DNA of 45,250 bases from Lactiplantibacillus nangangensis (GTDB taxonomy: Bacteria > Bacillota > Bacilli > Lactobacillales > Lactobacillaceae): contig NZ_BJDI01000020.1 of assembly GCF_005405065.1 (NCBI RefSeq), positions 1-45,250 of the forward strand, read 5' to 3'. Numbering within the stretch: position 1 is the first letter of the stretch; each line of letters opens with the position of its first letter. This document shows positions 1-7,942 of the stretch, piece after piece. The position numbers and the translations under genes were made by a program. A model generated the notes under the pieces. It was not told the DNA's origin and made no database searches. It saw only the letters and a program-made list of their open reading frames with translations.

Positions 1-38
1 AACCTCCATAACTTTGATAACCTAAGGATATCAAGAAT

Positions 39-317
39 ATGGAGACCATAAAATACGTCATCTTATTTACTGCTTACGATGAGTGGGCTACTATGATAAG
101 TGAAAACGAAAAAATGAGGTCTGATTATAGTTGTGTGAGTCTAAAAGGCAACCCTCAGCGAGTACGAGAAGTCTCAGGTTTTATGCTGTTTGATGGTTGC
201 AATTGCAACAGCTGCAAAGCTTTATCGCAAGGAGCAACACTGTCAGAGTGGTCAAGTCTATTTATGGTGAACATCGCCCAACAGCCAGTCTTAATGAGTG
301 GGGGCGGAGGGTCATAA
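39..317 (+). CDS. Hypothetical protein, 92 aa, doubtful
   Basis: This is an open frame of 92 codons starting at ATG. A weak purine-rich stretch (TAAGGA) lies about 11 bases upstream. The product has no family motif that I recognise. It has a small Cys cluster near residues 54-59 (CNCNSC) and a Gly-rich end (GGGGS), with no signal peptide or membrane segment. It lies at the window edge just upstream of a tRNA gene. It could be a short accessory gene or a chance frame; codon use does not clearly decide it. Confidence 0.3.
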   Translation: METIKYVILFTAYDEWATMISENEKMRSDYSCVSLKGNPQRVREVSGFMLFDGCNCNSCKALSQGATLSEWSSLFMVNIAQQPVLMSGGGGS

Positions 318-341
318 CCGTGAAACAGAATGCGCTAAGCA

Positions 342-369
342 TTGAAATTGATTAGTGGTTTGTTATACT
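342..369 (+). promoter_or_regulatory. Promoter of tRNA-Thr
   Basis: A -35 TTGAAA (342-347) and a -10 TATACT (364-369) are separated by 16 bases. They lie 15 bases before the mature tRNA 5' end, the usual layout for a single-gene tRNA unit. Confidence 0.6.
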
Positions 370-384
370 ATTTAAGGAGCAAAT

Positions 385-457
385 GCCGTTTTAGCTCAGC
401 AGGTAGAGCACTTCCATGGTAAGGAAGAGGTCGGCAGTTCAAATCTGCTAAACGGCT
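385..457 (+). tRNA. tRNA-Thr (anticodon GGT)
   Basis: The 73-base cloverleaf has a 7 bp acceptor stem GCCGTTT/AAACGGC. The anticodon stem CTTCC/GGAAG encloses loop ATGGTAA, so the anticodon is GGT and the tRNA reads ACC/ACT threonine codons. The T-arm is GGCAG-TTCAAAT-CTGCT. The discriminator base is T and CCA is not encoded. It has its own promoter upstream and a strong terminator six bases downstream. Confidence 0.95.
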
Positions 458-462
458 TAACT

Positions 463-504
463 AAAAAAAATCACTTAATCGATAACGATTAAGTGATTTT
501 TTTT
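463..504. terminator. Bidirectional terminator between tRNA-Thr and the MarR gene
   Basis: A perfect inverted repeat has 19 bp arms (463-481 and 486-504) and a 4-base loop. It is A-rich on the left and T-rich on the right, so it ends the tRNA transcript on + and the marR-like transcript on -. Confidence 0.9.
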
Positions 505-955
505 AGTTGTGGGCGGGTGTCTGAATGACCTGCTTGGTAAAGTCGCTAAAGAAGGCAAGCATGCTTTCTACCCGTGTATGGCCTAGTTGCTTGACCCAGC
601 CATCAAAGACGTTCTGAATGGCTGCGATCAGCTGTTGATCGATCTCTTGGCCCTTCTTAGTGAGCAGTAAACTCTTCTGCCGTCGATCTGCTGGATTGGC
701 CACTTGGTAGACGTAATCGTATTTGAGTAAGATACTGATCTGTCGTGAAATAGCACTGCGTGAAACGTGGTGACTGGCGGCAATGTCCATTAATAATAAG
801 GGCTTGGGGCTAGTACCGATCTCATGCATAATTAGAAATGCATCAAACGTTAAATGGAATTCCGTAATTGGTTCTGAAATGTAATCATCCATGTAACGTA
901 AAACGGTTGAATAATATTTTAAAAAGTCATTTAGCATTTTGGACTTGTCGTTCAT
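503..955 (-). CDS. MarR family transcriptional regulator
   Basis: The 150 aa product is a winged-helix DNA-binding repressor of the MarR type. The recognition region is visible at SHHVSRSAISRQISILLKYDYV, followed by the wing NPADRRQKSLLLTKKGQ with the family's D-x-R motif. The start chosen is the ATG at 955 because a clean GAGGAGG lies seven bases upstream. An upstream in-frame ATG at 1027 lacks such a site. The terminator at 1094-1130 separates it from the permease upstream on the same strand, so it is probably its own unit. MarR proteins usually repress their own gene and a neighbour in response to phenolics or other small molecules. The target here cannot be read from the sequence. Confidence 0.88.
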   Translation of the reverse strand: MNDKSKMLNDFLKYYSTVLRYMDDYISEPITEFHLTFDAFLIMHEIGTSPKPLLLMDIAASHHVSRSAISRQISILLKYDYVYQVANPADRRQKSLLLTKKGQEIDQQLIAAIQNVFDGWVKQLGHTRVESMLAFFSDFTKQVIQTPAHN

Positions 956-1093
956 GCCAATCCTCCTCGAAGGTATAATTCCTTTAAAATCAATTAATTG
1001 CATCAAATTAATTATAACATTAGTCAATTTATTTCTACATAGGTATCATAAATCTAAATGAATATAATTGGTAGCGTTTTATCACGCAAACTA

Positions 1094-1130
1094 AAAAACG
1101 ACCAACATCTCAGCAATGTTGGTCGTTTTT
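1094..1130 (-). terminator. Terminator of the amino acid permease gene
   Basis: Arms AAAAACGACCAACAT (1094-1108) and its exact complement (1116-1130) enclose a 7-base loop. It is directly downstream of the permease stop, with a U-run when read on the minus strand. Confidence 0.9.
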
Positions 1131-1133
1131 GTG

Positions 1134-2567
1134 TTAAGCGGTTGTCCGATGACGACGCGCAATTAATGGTAAAATCATACCTAAAGCGACGAAGACGATT
1201 GGGGTAATGATGTTTAAGGCTAATTGGAACCACCAGCCACTAGGGTTAGCAGCCATATCAGTCTTAGGCACCATCCCTAAGATGCAGGCAAAGGCGGTGA
1301 ATAAGAAACACCAACCACCGACTAATTTACCAATCAGTGGGTTCTTTAAGAACATGTAATCGCTCTTGAATTCTTTCAGATGCTTATTCAATAAGATGTA
1401 AGCCAGGAAGACCCAGAGGTAACGCATTGGCATCACAACGGAGTTCAAGTTTAAGAGCCAGTTGAATAATTCGTTCATGTTTCCAATACCAAGGGCCGGG
1501 ATGATAATTAAGATGCTGACCAAGACACCGGTCATAATATAACCGTTAATCGGAACATCTTTTTTATTCATCTTGCTTAAGCTCTTAGGAACAAATTCAG
1601 GATCGGCATCACCTAACAAAATCTTTAATGGGGCATCGATTGAGAAGGCTAATGCGGAAACTTGAGCTAAAACATTCGCAATTGCGTATAAGATCAAGAA
1701 GAGGTTACCAACATGGTAAAAAGCACCCAAACGTTGGAATGCATAGTAAGCACCGTTAGCCATTAAGTCCTTAGGAATATCATTTGAGTTGAACAGAATC
1801 CCCATGGCAAAGGACCCAAGTATGGCACAGACGGCAACCATACCGGCTAAAATCAACATCCCGAGTGGGAACTCACGCCCAGGGTTTTTAGTTTTGTTAA
1901 CGTACGGTGAAATCTTTTCAGACCCACCGACCGCAAAGACTAACATGGAAACGGTCGTGAAATAAGCAAAGTCAAATTTTGGTAGATATGATTTAATTGA
2001 AAGCATATCTGGCGTTTGAACGGTGGCCTTAGTCATCAATGGTGCTGAAACGGCTAAAATAATGAACAGGATCGACATGATAAACATCCCGGTACCAGCG
2101 ACACTCCCGATGCGTTTCAAGGTCGTTAATCCTAATGAAGCAATCCAGAGGAAGAACAAAAATAGCACTAAACAAATGGATTGAACGACTAATGCTGGGG
2201 TGTTGTTGATAAAGTTCCCGTTACCCTTAAATAACCAGCTGAGGGCAATGAGAATCCCTTGAGGTTTCTGGGCCAAATATGGAACGTGCACGATCCAGTA
2301 GGTCCAGGCGGCGTAGTAAGCTAAACGCTTAGTACTCGTTGCCCGAATCCAGGATGAGACCCCACCTTCGGCTTCCTTGAAGGTTGATCCAAGTTGTCCC
2401 ACAATCAAAGTGTAAGGGACAAAGTAGATGATCATGATCAAGATCCAAGAAGTGACCACTGATAAGCCTTGTAACGCAAAGTTATTAACAACGTTACCCA
2501 AGCCCCAGACGGCCACGAACGCAATTAGCGCAATGTTGGACCAACGTAGCTGTTTTTCGGTTTTCAT
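1134..2567 (-). CDS. APC-superfamily amino acid permease, glutamate:GABA antiporter type
   Basis: The 477 aa polytopic membrane protein has about 12 hydrophobic segments. The N-terminus has the APC helix-1 signature (ALIAFVAVWGLGNVVNNFALQG). The EAEGGVSSW segment and the length fit the glutamate:GABA antiporter (GGA) subfamily, which includes GadC and YfnA-like carriers. Such carriers exchange or import amino acids; in lactobacilli GadC exports GABA in acid resistance. The ligand here is not proven, and no glutamate decarboxylase gene is in this window. It has its own promoter (2601-2630), a candidate cre box upstream, RBS AAGGAG and its own terminator. Confidence 0.85.
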   Translation of the reverse strand: MKTEKQLRWSNIALIAFVAVWGLGNVVNNFALQGLSVVTSWILIMIIYFVPYTLIVGQLGSTFKEAEGGVSSWIRATSTKRLAYYAAWTYWIVHVPYLAQKPQGILIALSWLFKGNGNFINNTPALVVQSICLVLFLFFLWIASLGLTTLKRIGSVAGTGMFIMSILFIILAVSAPLMTKATVQTPDMLSIKSYLPKFDFAYFTTVSMLVFAVGGSEKISPYVNKTKNPGREFPLGMLILAGMVAVCAILGSFAMGILFNSNDIPKDLMANGAYYAFQRLGAFYHVGNLFLILYAIANVLAQVSALAFSIDAPLKILLGDADPEFVPKSLSKMNKKDVPINGYIMTGVLVSILIIIPALGIGNMNELFNWLLNLNSVVMPMRYLWVFLAYILLNKHLKEFKSDYMFLKNPLIGKLVGGWCFLFTAFACILGMVPKTDMAANPSGWWFQLALNIITPIVFVALGMILPLIARRHRTTA

Positions 2568-2600
2568 AATTTTGCTCCTTTTTTAGTATGAATACGCCTT

Positions 2601-2630
2601 ATTATAAATCGGCAATGGAAGCGTTGACAA
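2601..2630 (-). promoter_or_regulatory. Promoter of the permease gene
   Basis: On the minus strand TTGTCA (2630-2625) and a consensus TATAAT (2606-2601) are separated by 18 bases. They lie about 35 bases before the ATG. Confidence 0.65.
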
Positions 2631-2648
2631 ATTAATTTTTTGAATGTG

Positions 2649-2662
2649 AGAAAGCGGTAACA
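2649..2662 (+). promoter_or_regulatory. Candidate cre (CcpA) box upstream of the permease promoter
   Basis: AGAAAGCGGTAACA matches the cre consensus TGNAARCGNWWNCA at all but the first position. It lies about 20 bases upstream of the permease -35 box, and could act on the permease or on the aroD-like gene. Confidence 0.45.
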
Positions 2663-2720
2663 TTTCCATTTAATAAATGAGGTTTAGCTGTTAGAATGGC
2701 GAAAATTTGCTATTATAGAA

Positions 2721-2758
2721 GAGGAGTCTTGAAAAAATGTGAATTTAGCGGCTATTAA
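2721..2758 (+). promoter_or_regulatory. Ribosome site and possible leader frame before the AroD-like gene
   Basis: A strong GAGGAG (2721-2726) is followed by TTG at 2729. That TTG opens a 9-codon frame ending at TAA 2756-2758, seven bases before and in frame with the GTG at 2765. An ATG-TGA start-stop pair is at 2737-2742. The AroD-like GTG has no good ribosome site of its own. Either translation restarts after this leader, or the N-terminus was once longer and an in-frame stop arose. Confidence 0.4.
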
Positions 2759-2764
2759 AGTTGG

Positions 2765-3547
2765 GTGAAAGTAGGGATAGGTTTGAAGAGTGTAACAATT
2801 GGAACGGTGCCTTTGACCGTTGGAATGCCTAAAATAGGCGTTGTTTTGCGGGGAGCCGAGCGTTCGACCTTGATTGGTCAGGCGGCACAGGTCCTTTCAT
2901 CGGCGGCACAAATCGTTGAGTGGGACTTAACTGGTGCAGACGGTTTAGAAAACCGTGCTGAGCTAATTAATACGGCAACTCAATTGCGCCAAGTTTTGGG
3001 AACGATTCCGCTGATTGCGACGTTACAATCGCCGAGTCAGTCAGCCACGATTGATGAGCAGACCTATTATGAAACGTCTGTGACCTTAGTCAATAATCGC
3101 TTGGTTGATGCATTAGAAATTGATATGGGCATGGTCACCAAAACGCGCTTTATGGCGCTGACCAAACAAATGCGTGCGCAAAAGATCAAATTGATTTTAA
3201 GCGAGACCTATGTTGAAACGATGCCAACGGCACCTCAAATTGTGACCGCTTATCAAACGATGGCTGCTGCAGGGGCTGATATTGCCCGGGTACGGATGCA
3301 ACCGCAAACCGCCACCGCACTATTGACGTTGATGGCAGCGACTGCCACGGCGGGGACCGAATTAAGCTTACCTTTAGTAGTGACCGCGACTGGGAGTTTG
3401 GGACGCTACGCTGCCGCTAGTGGGCAACTATTTGGGTCGACGCTAGTCTTTGGTCGTGTCGGTCGCGTTGGGGGTTCCGGTCAACTACCAGTCAGTCAAT
3501 TGAAACAGACCTTACAGACGTTAGCAACGGTCGAAGGGGGTTCCTAA
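2765..3547 (+). CDS. Type I 3-dehydroquinate dehydratase-like protein, active site lost
   Basis: The 260 aa product aligns over its whole length with type I AroD: N-terminal VTIG strand, VEW at 51-53, GAD at 170-172, PQT at 180-182, FGS at 223-225 and GQ at 239-240. Type I enzymes form a Schiff base with a Lys and use a His to dehydrate 3-dehydroquinate in the shikimate pathway. By my hand alignment to Salmonella AroD, Lys170 is R175, His143 is T148, Arg213 is A217, Ser232 is G236, Arg48 is D54 and Arg82 is Q88. Only the equivalents of Glu46 and Gln236 remain. The fold is probably intact but normal catalysis is unlikely. The GTG start has no clear ribosome site. The gene is followed after one base by a small membrane protein gene. 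Confidence 0.75.
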   Translation: MKVGIGLKSVTIGTVPLTVGMPKIGVVLRGAERSTLIGQAAQVLSSAAQIVEWDLTGADGLENRAELINTATQLRQVLGTIPLIATLQSPSQSATIDEQTYYETSVTLVNNRLVDALEIDMGMVTKTRFMALTKQMRAQKIKLILSETYVETMPTAPQIVTAYQTMAAAGADIARVRMQPQTATALLTLMAATATAGTELSLPLVVTATGSLGRYAAASGQLFGSTLVFGRVGRVGGSGQLPVSQLKQTLQTLATVEGGS

Positions 3548-3548
3548 A

Positions 3549-3770
3549 ATGAAGTGGCAGTCGATTTGGCGGCACACGAGTTATATTATCCAGACACTGA
3601 TGATTTATTTTCTACTGATCCAGGGACCCTATGACGTTTGGATTGCAAAAGTCGGTTATCGCTTAGGGGCCTACCTAATTGATATCGTGGGTATCTCAGT
3701 ATTATTTTTCATTGTTGAACTAAGCTATAATTATTTTCGGCAACGGCTATTAAAGCGTCGACGCAAATAA
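3549..3770 (+). CDS. Small membrane protein, 73 aa
   Basis: The protein has two hydrophobic stretches (about residues 11-25 and 42-60) and a strongly basic tail (RQRLLKRRRK), so the C-terminus is probably cytoplasmic. The ATG lies one base after the AroD-like stop, and its ribosome site AAGGGGG is inside the upstream gene, so the two are translationally linked. I do not recognise a family. The pairing suggests it works with, or anchors, the AroD-like protein, but that is inference. Confidence 0.7.
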   Translation: MKWQSIWRHTSYIIQTLMIYFLLIQGPYDVWIAKVGYRLGAYLIDIVGISVLFFIVELSYNYFRQRLLKRRRK

Positions 3771-3783
3771 ATCAGACAGCCTT

Positions 3784-3828
3784 AAAAAAGGTGACTCAGA
3801 AAGTTATGCCTTTCTGAGTCACCTTTTT
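3784..3828. terminator. Bidirectional terminator
   Basis: A 19-20 bp inverted repeat around AAGGTGACTCAGAAAG has a 6-base loop and flanking A- and T-runs. It lies between convergent genes (small membrane protein and flavodoxin) and serves both. Confidence 0.92.
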
Positions 3829-3846
3829 ATTATAGTAGAAACAGGT

Positions 3847-4296
3847 TTAGTTATTTTGTGCGGCCACTAGTTTTTCAACAAAGGCGTCTAAGCGTTGAAT
3901 ATCGTCACCTTCAGGCGCTAAATTGACGAAGACATCATCAGCACCTTTAGTGGCACCCGTTTTAGCTAATGCAGCGCTGAAGTCCGTCACGGCACGGCAG
4001 TAGTCATCTTCGTAGAAAGTGTCACCCGAGCCGGCACAACCATAAATCTTGCCAGTCAAATCTAAATCTTGTAAATCATCGTAGAAATCAAGGCCTTCTT
4101 CAGGAAGTGCGCCTTCGTCATATGTATAGGGGACAACGACGCAAATGTCGACTTTTTCAAACTCAGTGGCATCTGCCTGTGAGATCTCTTCCTGGGTGAC
4201 ATCAATCCCCAGCTTTTCAAACTTTTCTGTGATCAAATCAGCGACATCTTCATTATTACCCGTGATAGTTGCAAAAATTACTTTGGCAGTTGCCAT
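3847..4296 (-). CDS. Flavodoxin
   Basis: The 149 aa acidic protein is a short-chain flavodoxin, a soluble FMN-carrying one-electron donor. The FMN phosphate loop is TITGNNEDVA (residues 10-19, family T/S-x-T-G-x-T). The second loop is PYTYDEGALPEE and the third is AGSGDTFYEDDYC, with aromatic residues to stack on the isoalloxazine. Length and acidity are typical. RBS GAGGGG precedes the ATG at 4296. No partner reductase is nearby, so its electron acceptor cannot be told. Confidence 0.93.
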   Translation of the reverse strand: MATAKVIFATITGNNEDVADLITEKFEKLGIDVTQEEISQADATEFEKVDICVVVPYTYDEGALPEEGLDFYDDLQDLDLTGKIYGCAGSGDTFYEDDYCRAVTDFSAALAKTGATKGADDVFVNLAPEGDDIQRLDAFVEKLVAAQNN

Positions 4297-4420
4297 GTAA
4301 ACCCCTCGCTTTCAAAAAGTGATACCCCGATTATAACAGAATTTTAATCTGAAATTAAATTAAGCGACATTTATTCGGAAAAGCCGACCGAGAGCGGTTT
4401 CTCCGGCACCCATTCCATGC

Positions 4421-4458
4421 TATAATTTAACTATTATTAGTCGGTTTAACCCGACTAA
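4421..4458 (+). promoter_or_regulatory. -10 box and palindrome before the Ser-rich membrane protein gene
   Basis: A consensus TATAAT lies at 4421-4426 after TGC. Eleven bases on, at about the expected transcript start, is an inverted repeat TTAGTCGG-TTTAAC-CCGACTAA (4437-4458). This could be a repressor site overlapping +1 or a 5'-end hairpin in the mRNA. No -35 match is convincing. Confidence 0.45.
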
Positions 4459-4532
4459 ACAGCGGTTTTACCCGGTAAGTGAGTAAACCTTAAGTTAAAA
4501 ATGAAAATTGACGTAAGCTAGGGGTAATTAAA

Positions 4533-6443
4533 TTGTCTAAAAAATCAAAAAAGATGGGTCTCGGAAAACGGTTATGGCATTCGATTACCGAACCAATTCC
4601 AGACGATAATGAAGATCAAAATAGTGAACAAATTCCATTGGCCTATGACTTAAAGGGGTCATCAGCACCAACTGCTGAAAGTGCTGCGAAACCAACAGCA
4701 AGTTCAGTGGGCGCTTCAACGACGGGCAGAACAGCTGAGTCGGCTGATTCCTCAGCACCACAAACGCGTGCAGCAATGCGAGAAGCTCGAGAATCAGCAG
4801 CCGCTCAATCACAAGCAACTGTTTCACAACAGGGGCCTGCCGCGACTGTAACCGAATCGGCAGTCAGTGAGGCGACAAAAGTTGATGTAAACGCTAAGTC
4901 ACAAGTAACGAAACCGGTAGCGCCAGCTAAAGCCCATTCGGCGCAAGCAACAATTACGCCGCGACAGGCTGCTAAGTCGGCACCACGTGCGTCGGTTAGT
5001 GAAGCCGTGATTGAGCCAGATTTAGTGGCTGAATCTGCTGGCAAACAACAAGGACGTGTCGTTAGAGCGGCGGCGCCCAAGTCTGCGGACGATCCAGATG
5101 CGGCCACTAGCACGATTTCACTGGCTAACAGTACGGCCCGCGTTGCCGCTGGTCGGAAATCACAGGCTGCTGCAGCGACGAATGCCGTCAGTGGTCAAGG
5201 CCAACCGGTTATTTCTGTTCATGGTGCAGAACATCCTGACTCTGATGAGACAACGCCTGAATTGCCGTTGTCACGAGAAGAACTTTATGGTGATCAACAA
5301 CCAAATGGCGGCAGTGAGGCGCCACGCCAACGTCGCGATGAAGTTGATATTGAACCGATGTCACGATTGGCACGTCATGGTGAGAATGAGCCTAATGAGG
5401 CGTTAAATGATGAGACCAGTGAGAATCCTCATTTGAAGAAAAAAGGGTCACGGCCACATCAAAAACCTAAGCAACGTAAAAATGGTAAGTTAGTTGCGAC
5501 TGGGGTCGTTTTATTAATTGTGGCGGCTTTGGGCGCGTTCTTCATGTTCAATCGGGCGAAGACGACAGAAGCCAATGCGCGGACTAACGCTGAAACGGTG
5601 GTTAAAGACATTTATACCTCAAGCGCGCAACGTGATATACGGGCCGATGCGTCAAAAGCAAAGTTAGCACAATTACAAACGTATATTGATGAAATGAAGC
5701 AATCGGACTCGAAGACCGCCCTACAAACGCAACATGATAATGCGGCCAAAATGTTGAAAGTTCGTCAGCAATATGATGGGTTATACAATACAGATAAATT
5801 AGTCAAAGCTAGTGTGACGATGGCCGATGTGACCAACGCCCAGAAAGCTATCACGGATTCTGGCCTCAAGACACGCAAGACTTACTTTACTAAAAAGTAT
5901 GATAAAAAGTTAATGGCCACAGCTAAGATTGTTAAACCAGTTCGGAAGGCTGATGCCGAGTTCAAGAAACTGTACAACAGCAAAGACAAGCTTAAGGGCA
6001 GTGTTTCTACGAGTGATCTCGATAAGGTCCTCAAACATTTGAAACCTTACCGGACTAAGGCGCAATTAGCGGCGGATGACTACAAACGGTTAACGACCGA
6101 TCGCAAAGCCTTGGCTAAGAAGGAACACTCTGCAGCAACGAGTGCTGCCAATGCAGTCAGTTCCAGCAGTTCAAGTTACAGTGAACCTGAATCTTCGAGT
6201 TATTCGAGTGATGATTCAAGCTCGTCAAGTGACACAACTTATTCAAGCACAACGGATACGACTTCTGGTAATGATACGGGAACGACTTCTACTAATAGTT
6301 CAAGCACCTCGACGTATTATGACAACAACGACTATTCGTCAAGCAGTAGTTCATCAACTTCTTATGGAACTGATAACACGACTAGCAGCAGTACTGACAG
6401 TAGTGACAGTACTGGTGTCAGCACCTATTCGTCGTCTAATTAA
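4533..6443 (+). CDS. Single-pass membrane protein with Ser-rich extracellular tail
   Basis: The 636 aa product starts at TTG, with AGGGG eight bases upstream. Residues 1-317 are low-complexity, Ala/Ser/Gln/Glu-rich and basic at the very start, with no signal peptide. One membrane helix follows at about 318-341 (KLVATGVVLLIVAALGAFFMF). Residues 342-530 are Lys/Asp/Ala-rich and helical, probably coiled coil. About 100 residues of Ser/Thr/Tyr/Asp repeats form the C-terminus. This implies an N-in, C-out protein with a disordered cytoplasmic part and a tail in the wall, possibly glycosylated. I do not recognise a named family; a scaffold or envelope-stress sensor role is a guess. Confidence 0.8.
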   Translation: MSKKSKKMGLGKRLWHSITEPIPDDNEDQNSEQIPLAYDLKGSSAPTAESAAKPTASSVGASTTGRTAESADSSAPQTRAAMREARESAAAQSQATVSQQGPAATVTESAVSEATKVDVNAKSQVTKPVAPAKAHSAQATITPRQAAKSAPRASVSEAVIEPDLVAESAGKQQGRVVRAAAPKSADDPDAATSTISLANSTARVAAGRKSQAAAATNAVSGQGQPVISVHGAEHPDSDETTPELPLSREELYGDQQPNGGSEAPRQRRDEVDIEPMSRLARHGENEPNEALNDETSENPHLKKKGSRPHQKPKQRKNGKLVATGVVLLIVAALGAFFMFNRAKTTEANARTNAETVVKDIYTSSAQRDIRADASKAKLAQLQTYIDEMKQSDSKTALQTQHDNAAKMLKVRQQYDGLYNTDKLVKASVTMADVTNAQKAITDSGLKTRKTYFTKKYDKKLMATAKIVKPVRKADAEFKKLYNSKDKLKGSVSTSDLDKVLKHLKPYRTKAQLAADDYKRLTTDRKALAKKEHSAATSAANAVSSSSSSYSEPESSSYSSDDSSSSSDTTYSSTTDTTSGNDTGTTSTNSSSTSTYYDNNDYSSSSSSSTSYGTDNTTSSSTDSSDSTGVSTYSSSN

Positions 6444-6457
6444 AAAGCAACTGGAAG

Positions 6458-6488
6458 GACGCAGCGTTGATATAAACGTTGCGTCTTT
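6458..6488 (+). terminator. Terminator of the Ser-rich membrane protein gene
   Basis: The stem GACGCAGCGTT/AACGTTGCGTC (6458-6468 and 6475-6485) has a 6-base loop followed by TTTTGT. The dehydrogenase ribosome site is only about 15 bases further on. Confidence 0.8.
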
Positions 6489-6514
6489 TGTCTAAATTTG
6501 AGAGGAGTGTTTTG

Positions 6515-7465
6515 ATGAAAATTGTTTTAATGAGTCAAGCAACCAAACCGGAACAGTTAGCAACGTTGATCAAAAATTATCCGGATTGGGAATTCAAGAC
6601 ACCAGCGACGTTAACGCCGGCGGAATATGATCAAGTTGTGGTGATGTATGGCAATCATCCGTTGTTGAGCCAATTTTTAGCGAGTTCTAAGTCACAATTA
6701 GCATTCCTCCAAGTTATTTCAGCAGGAGTGGATTATTTGCCTCTAGCCAAATTAGCTGCGGCAGGGGTGCTAGTTGCCAATACGAGTGGGATTCATGCGG
6801 ATGCGATTAGTGAATCGGTCTTGGCTGCAATGCTGACGGTCGTTCGTGGTTACCATGCTGCTTGGGAAAATCAGCAAGGTGCCCAGCAATGGTCGCTACC
6901 CATGACGACGAGCACATTAACTGGTCAGCAGTTGCTAATTTACGGTACTGGTCAGATTGGTCAATCATTGGCTGCCAAAGCGACGGCCTTTGGGATGCAA
7001 GTGGTAGGGGTGAATACCACCGGCCACCCGTCACCCCATTTCAGGAAAACGGTTGCCTTGACTGCAACCGGTCCAGTTCTAAAAACAGCTAATTTTATTG
7101 TGAATGCTTTACCGTTAACGCCGACGACCACACACTTGTTCAATCATGAGTTATTTGAGCAACTGCAGCAAAGCCCAATGTTGATCAATGTTGGCCGTGG
7201 CCCTGCAGTTGAGACGGCGGATTTGAGTCGCGCCTTGGATCAAAAACAATTGAGTTTCGCTGCGTTGGACGTCACTGAACCAGAACCTTTGCCAGCGGAC
7301 TCCCCACTATGGCGACGGTCGGATGTGTTGATTACACCGCATATTTCGGGTCAAATTGAACATTTTCGTGAGACTGTCTTTCCAATCTTTCAGGCGAACT
7401 TCAGTCAATATGTGAAAACGGGGCAACTTTCCCGCAATCAAGTCGATTTATCACGAGGGTACTAA
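6515..7465 (+). CDS. D-isomer-specific 2-hydroxyacid dehydrogenase
   Basis: The 316 aa NAD(P)-dependent enzyme interconverts 2-oxo acids and D-2-hydroxy acids. The nucleotide loop GTGQIGQ is at 144-150. The catalytic triad of the family is present: Arg228 (NVGRGP), Glu255 (VTEPEP) and His276 (ITPHISG). The start is the ATG at 6515, with GAGAGGAG upstream; an ATG at 6479 lies in the preceding terminator. Its length and sequence resemble the shorter phosphoglycerate-dehydrogenase-like members rather than D-LDH proper. The substrate is unknown. Repeat A1 begins 32 bases after its stop. Confidence 0.88.
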   Translation: MKIVLMSQATKPEQLATLIKNYPDWEFKTPATLTPAEYDQVVVMYGNHPLLSQFLASSKSQLAFLQVISAGVDYLPLAKLAAAGVLVANTSGIHADAISESVLAAMLTVVRGYHAAWENQQGAQQWSLPMTTSTLTGQQLLIYGTGQIGQSLAAKATAFGMQVVGVNTTGHPSPHFRKTVALTATGPVLKTANFIVNALPLTPTTTHLFNHELFEQLQQSPMLINVGRGPAVETADLSRALDQKQLSFAALDVTEPEPLPADSPLWRRSDVLITPHISGQIEHFRETVFPIFQANFSQYVKTGQLSRNQVDLSRGY

Positions 7466-7497
7466 ACTGGTTAAATTGAAGGTGGTCGTATCAGTAT

Positions 7498-7685
7498 GTC
7501 GCTTCCGGTTGTTGTTGAGTGCATGCGGCCGAGGGATCGGGTCAAGCCTGAGAAACGTCTTGCCCCTCGCCCGGAAGCTTTGCCTAAACCGCAAATCTTC
7601 CGGCCGGTCCGTGGTGTAAGACCGGAAAATTGCCGGTCAAACGCCGCCCACACGGCCGATGTACTCAACAACAACCTACAGCTAG
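7498..7685 (+). repeat. Intergenic repeat family A, copy A1
   Basis: This is one of four A copies. Outer motifs are GTCGCTTCCGGTTG at the left and CAACCTACAGCTA at the right. The main stem GGTTGTTGTTGAGTGCAT pairs with ATGTACTCAACAACAACC; this stem sequence differs from A2-A4 but still pairs. Conserved core motifs are AAGCCTGAGAAACGTC, GCCCCTCGCCCGGAA and the hairpin CCGGTC-CGTGGTGTAA-GACCGG. It lies between the dehydrogenase stop and the shared terminator at 7840, so it would be in the 3' UTR. Confidence 0.85.
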
Positions 7686-7839
7686 TTAACTGTTTCGAAT
7701 GAGTGGTGAGTGGATTGCGTCCATTTGGGGCATAACCAACGCCAGTATTACTGGATGCACGATAGAATCGGCACTTTAAGCTCTAGTTGTTTTTAATAAA
7801 GGATATACCAAATTCAATTGTAAAATTTGTATGAGCATC

Positions 7840-7888
7840 AAAAAGGCTGCCAAAACTTGGATTATCCAAGTCTCGACAGCCCTTTTTA
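7840..7888. terminator. Bidirectional terminator with branched stem
   Basis: The outer stem AAAAAGGCTG/CAGCCCTTTTT encloses an inner hairpin CTTGGATTATCCAAG. It lies between the convergent dehydrogenase and EamA genes and can end both transcripts, each of which would first pass through a repeat (A1 or B1). Confidence 0.8.
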
Positions 7889-7942
7889 ACTAGTCATTGT
7901 GATTGTTAAGCTATTGAATGCTATCCGAGAATTGAGCCGATT

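Noticed and set aside
4585-5406. Several open frames overlapping the Ser-rich membrane protein gene on both strands
   Set aside because: They are shadows of a low-complexity gene without ribosome sites; the + frame from 4533 has start, membrane helix and terminator.
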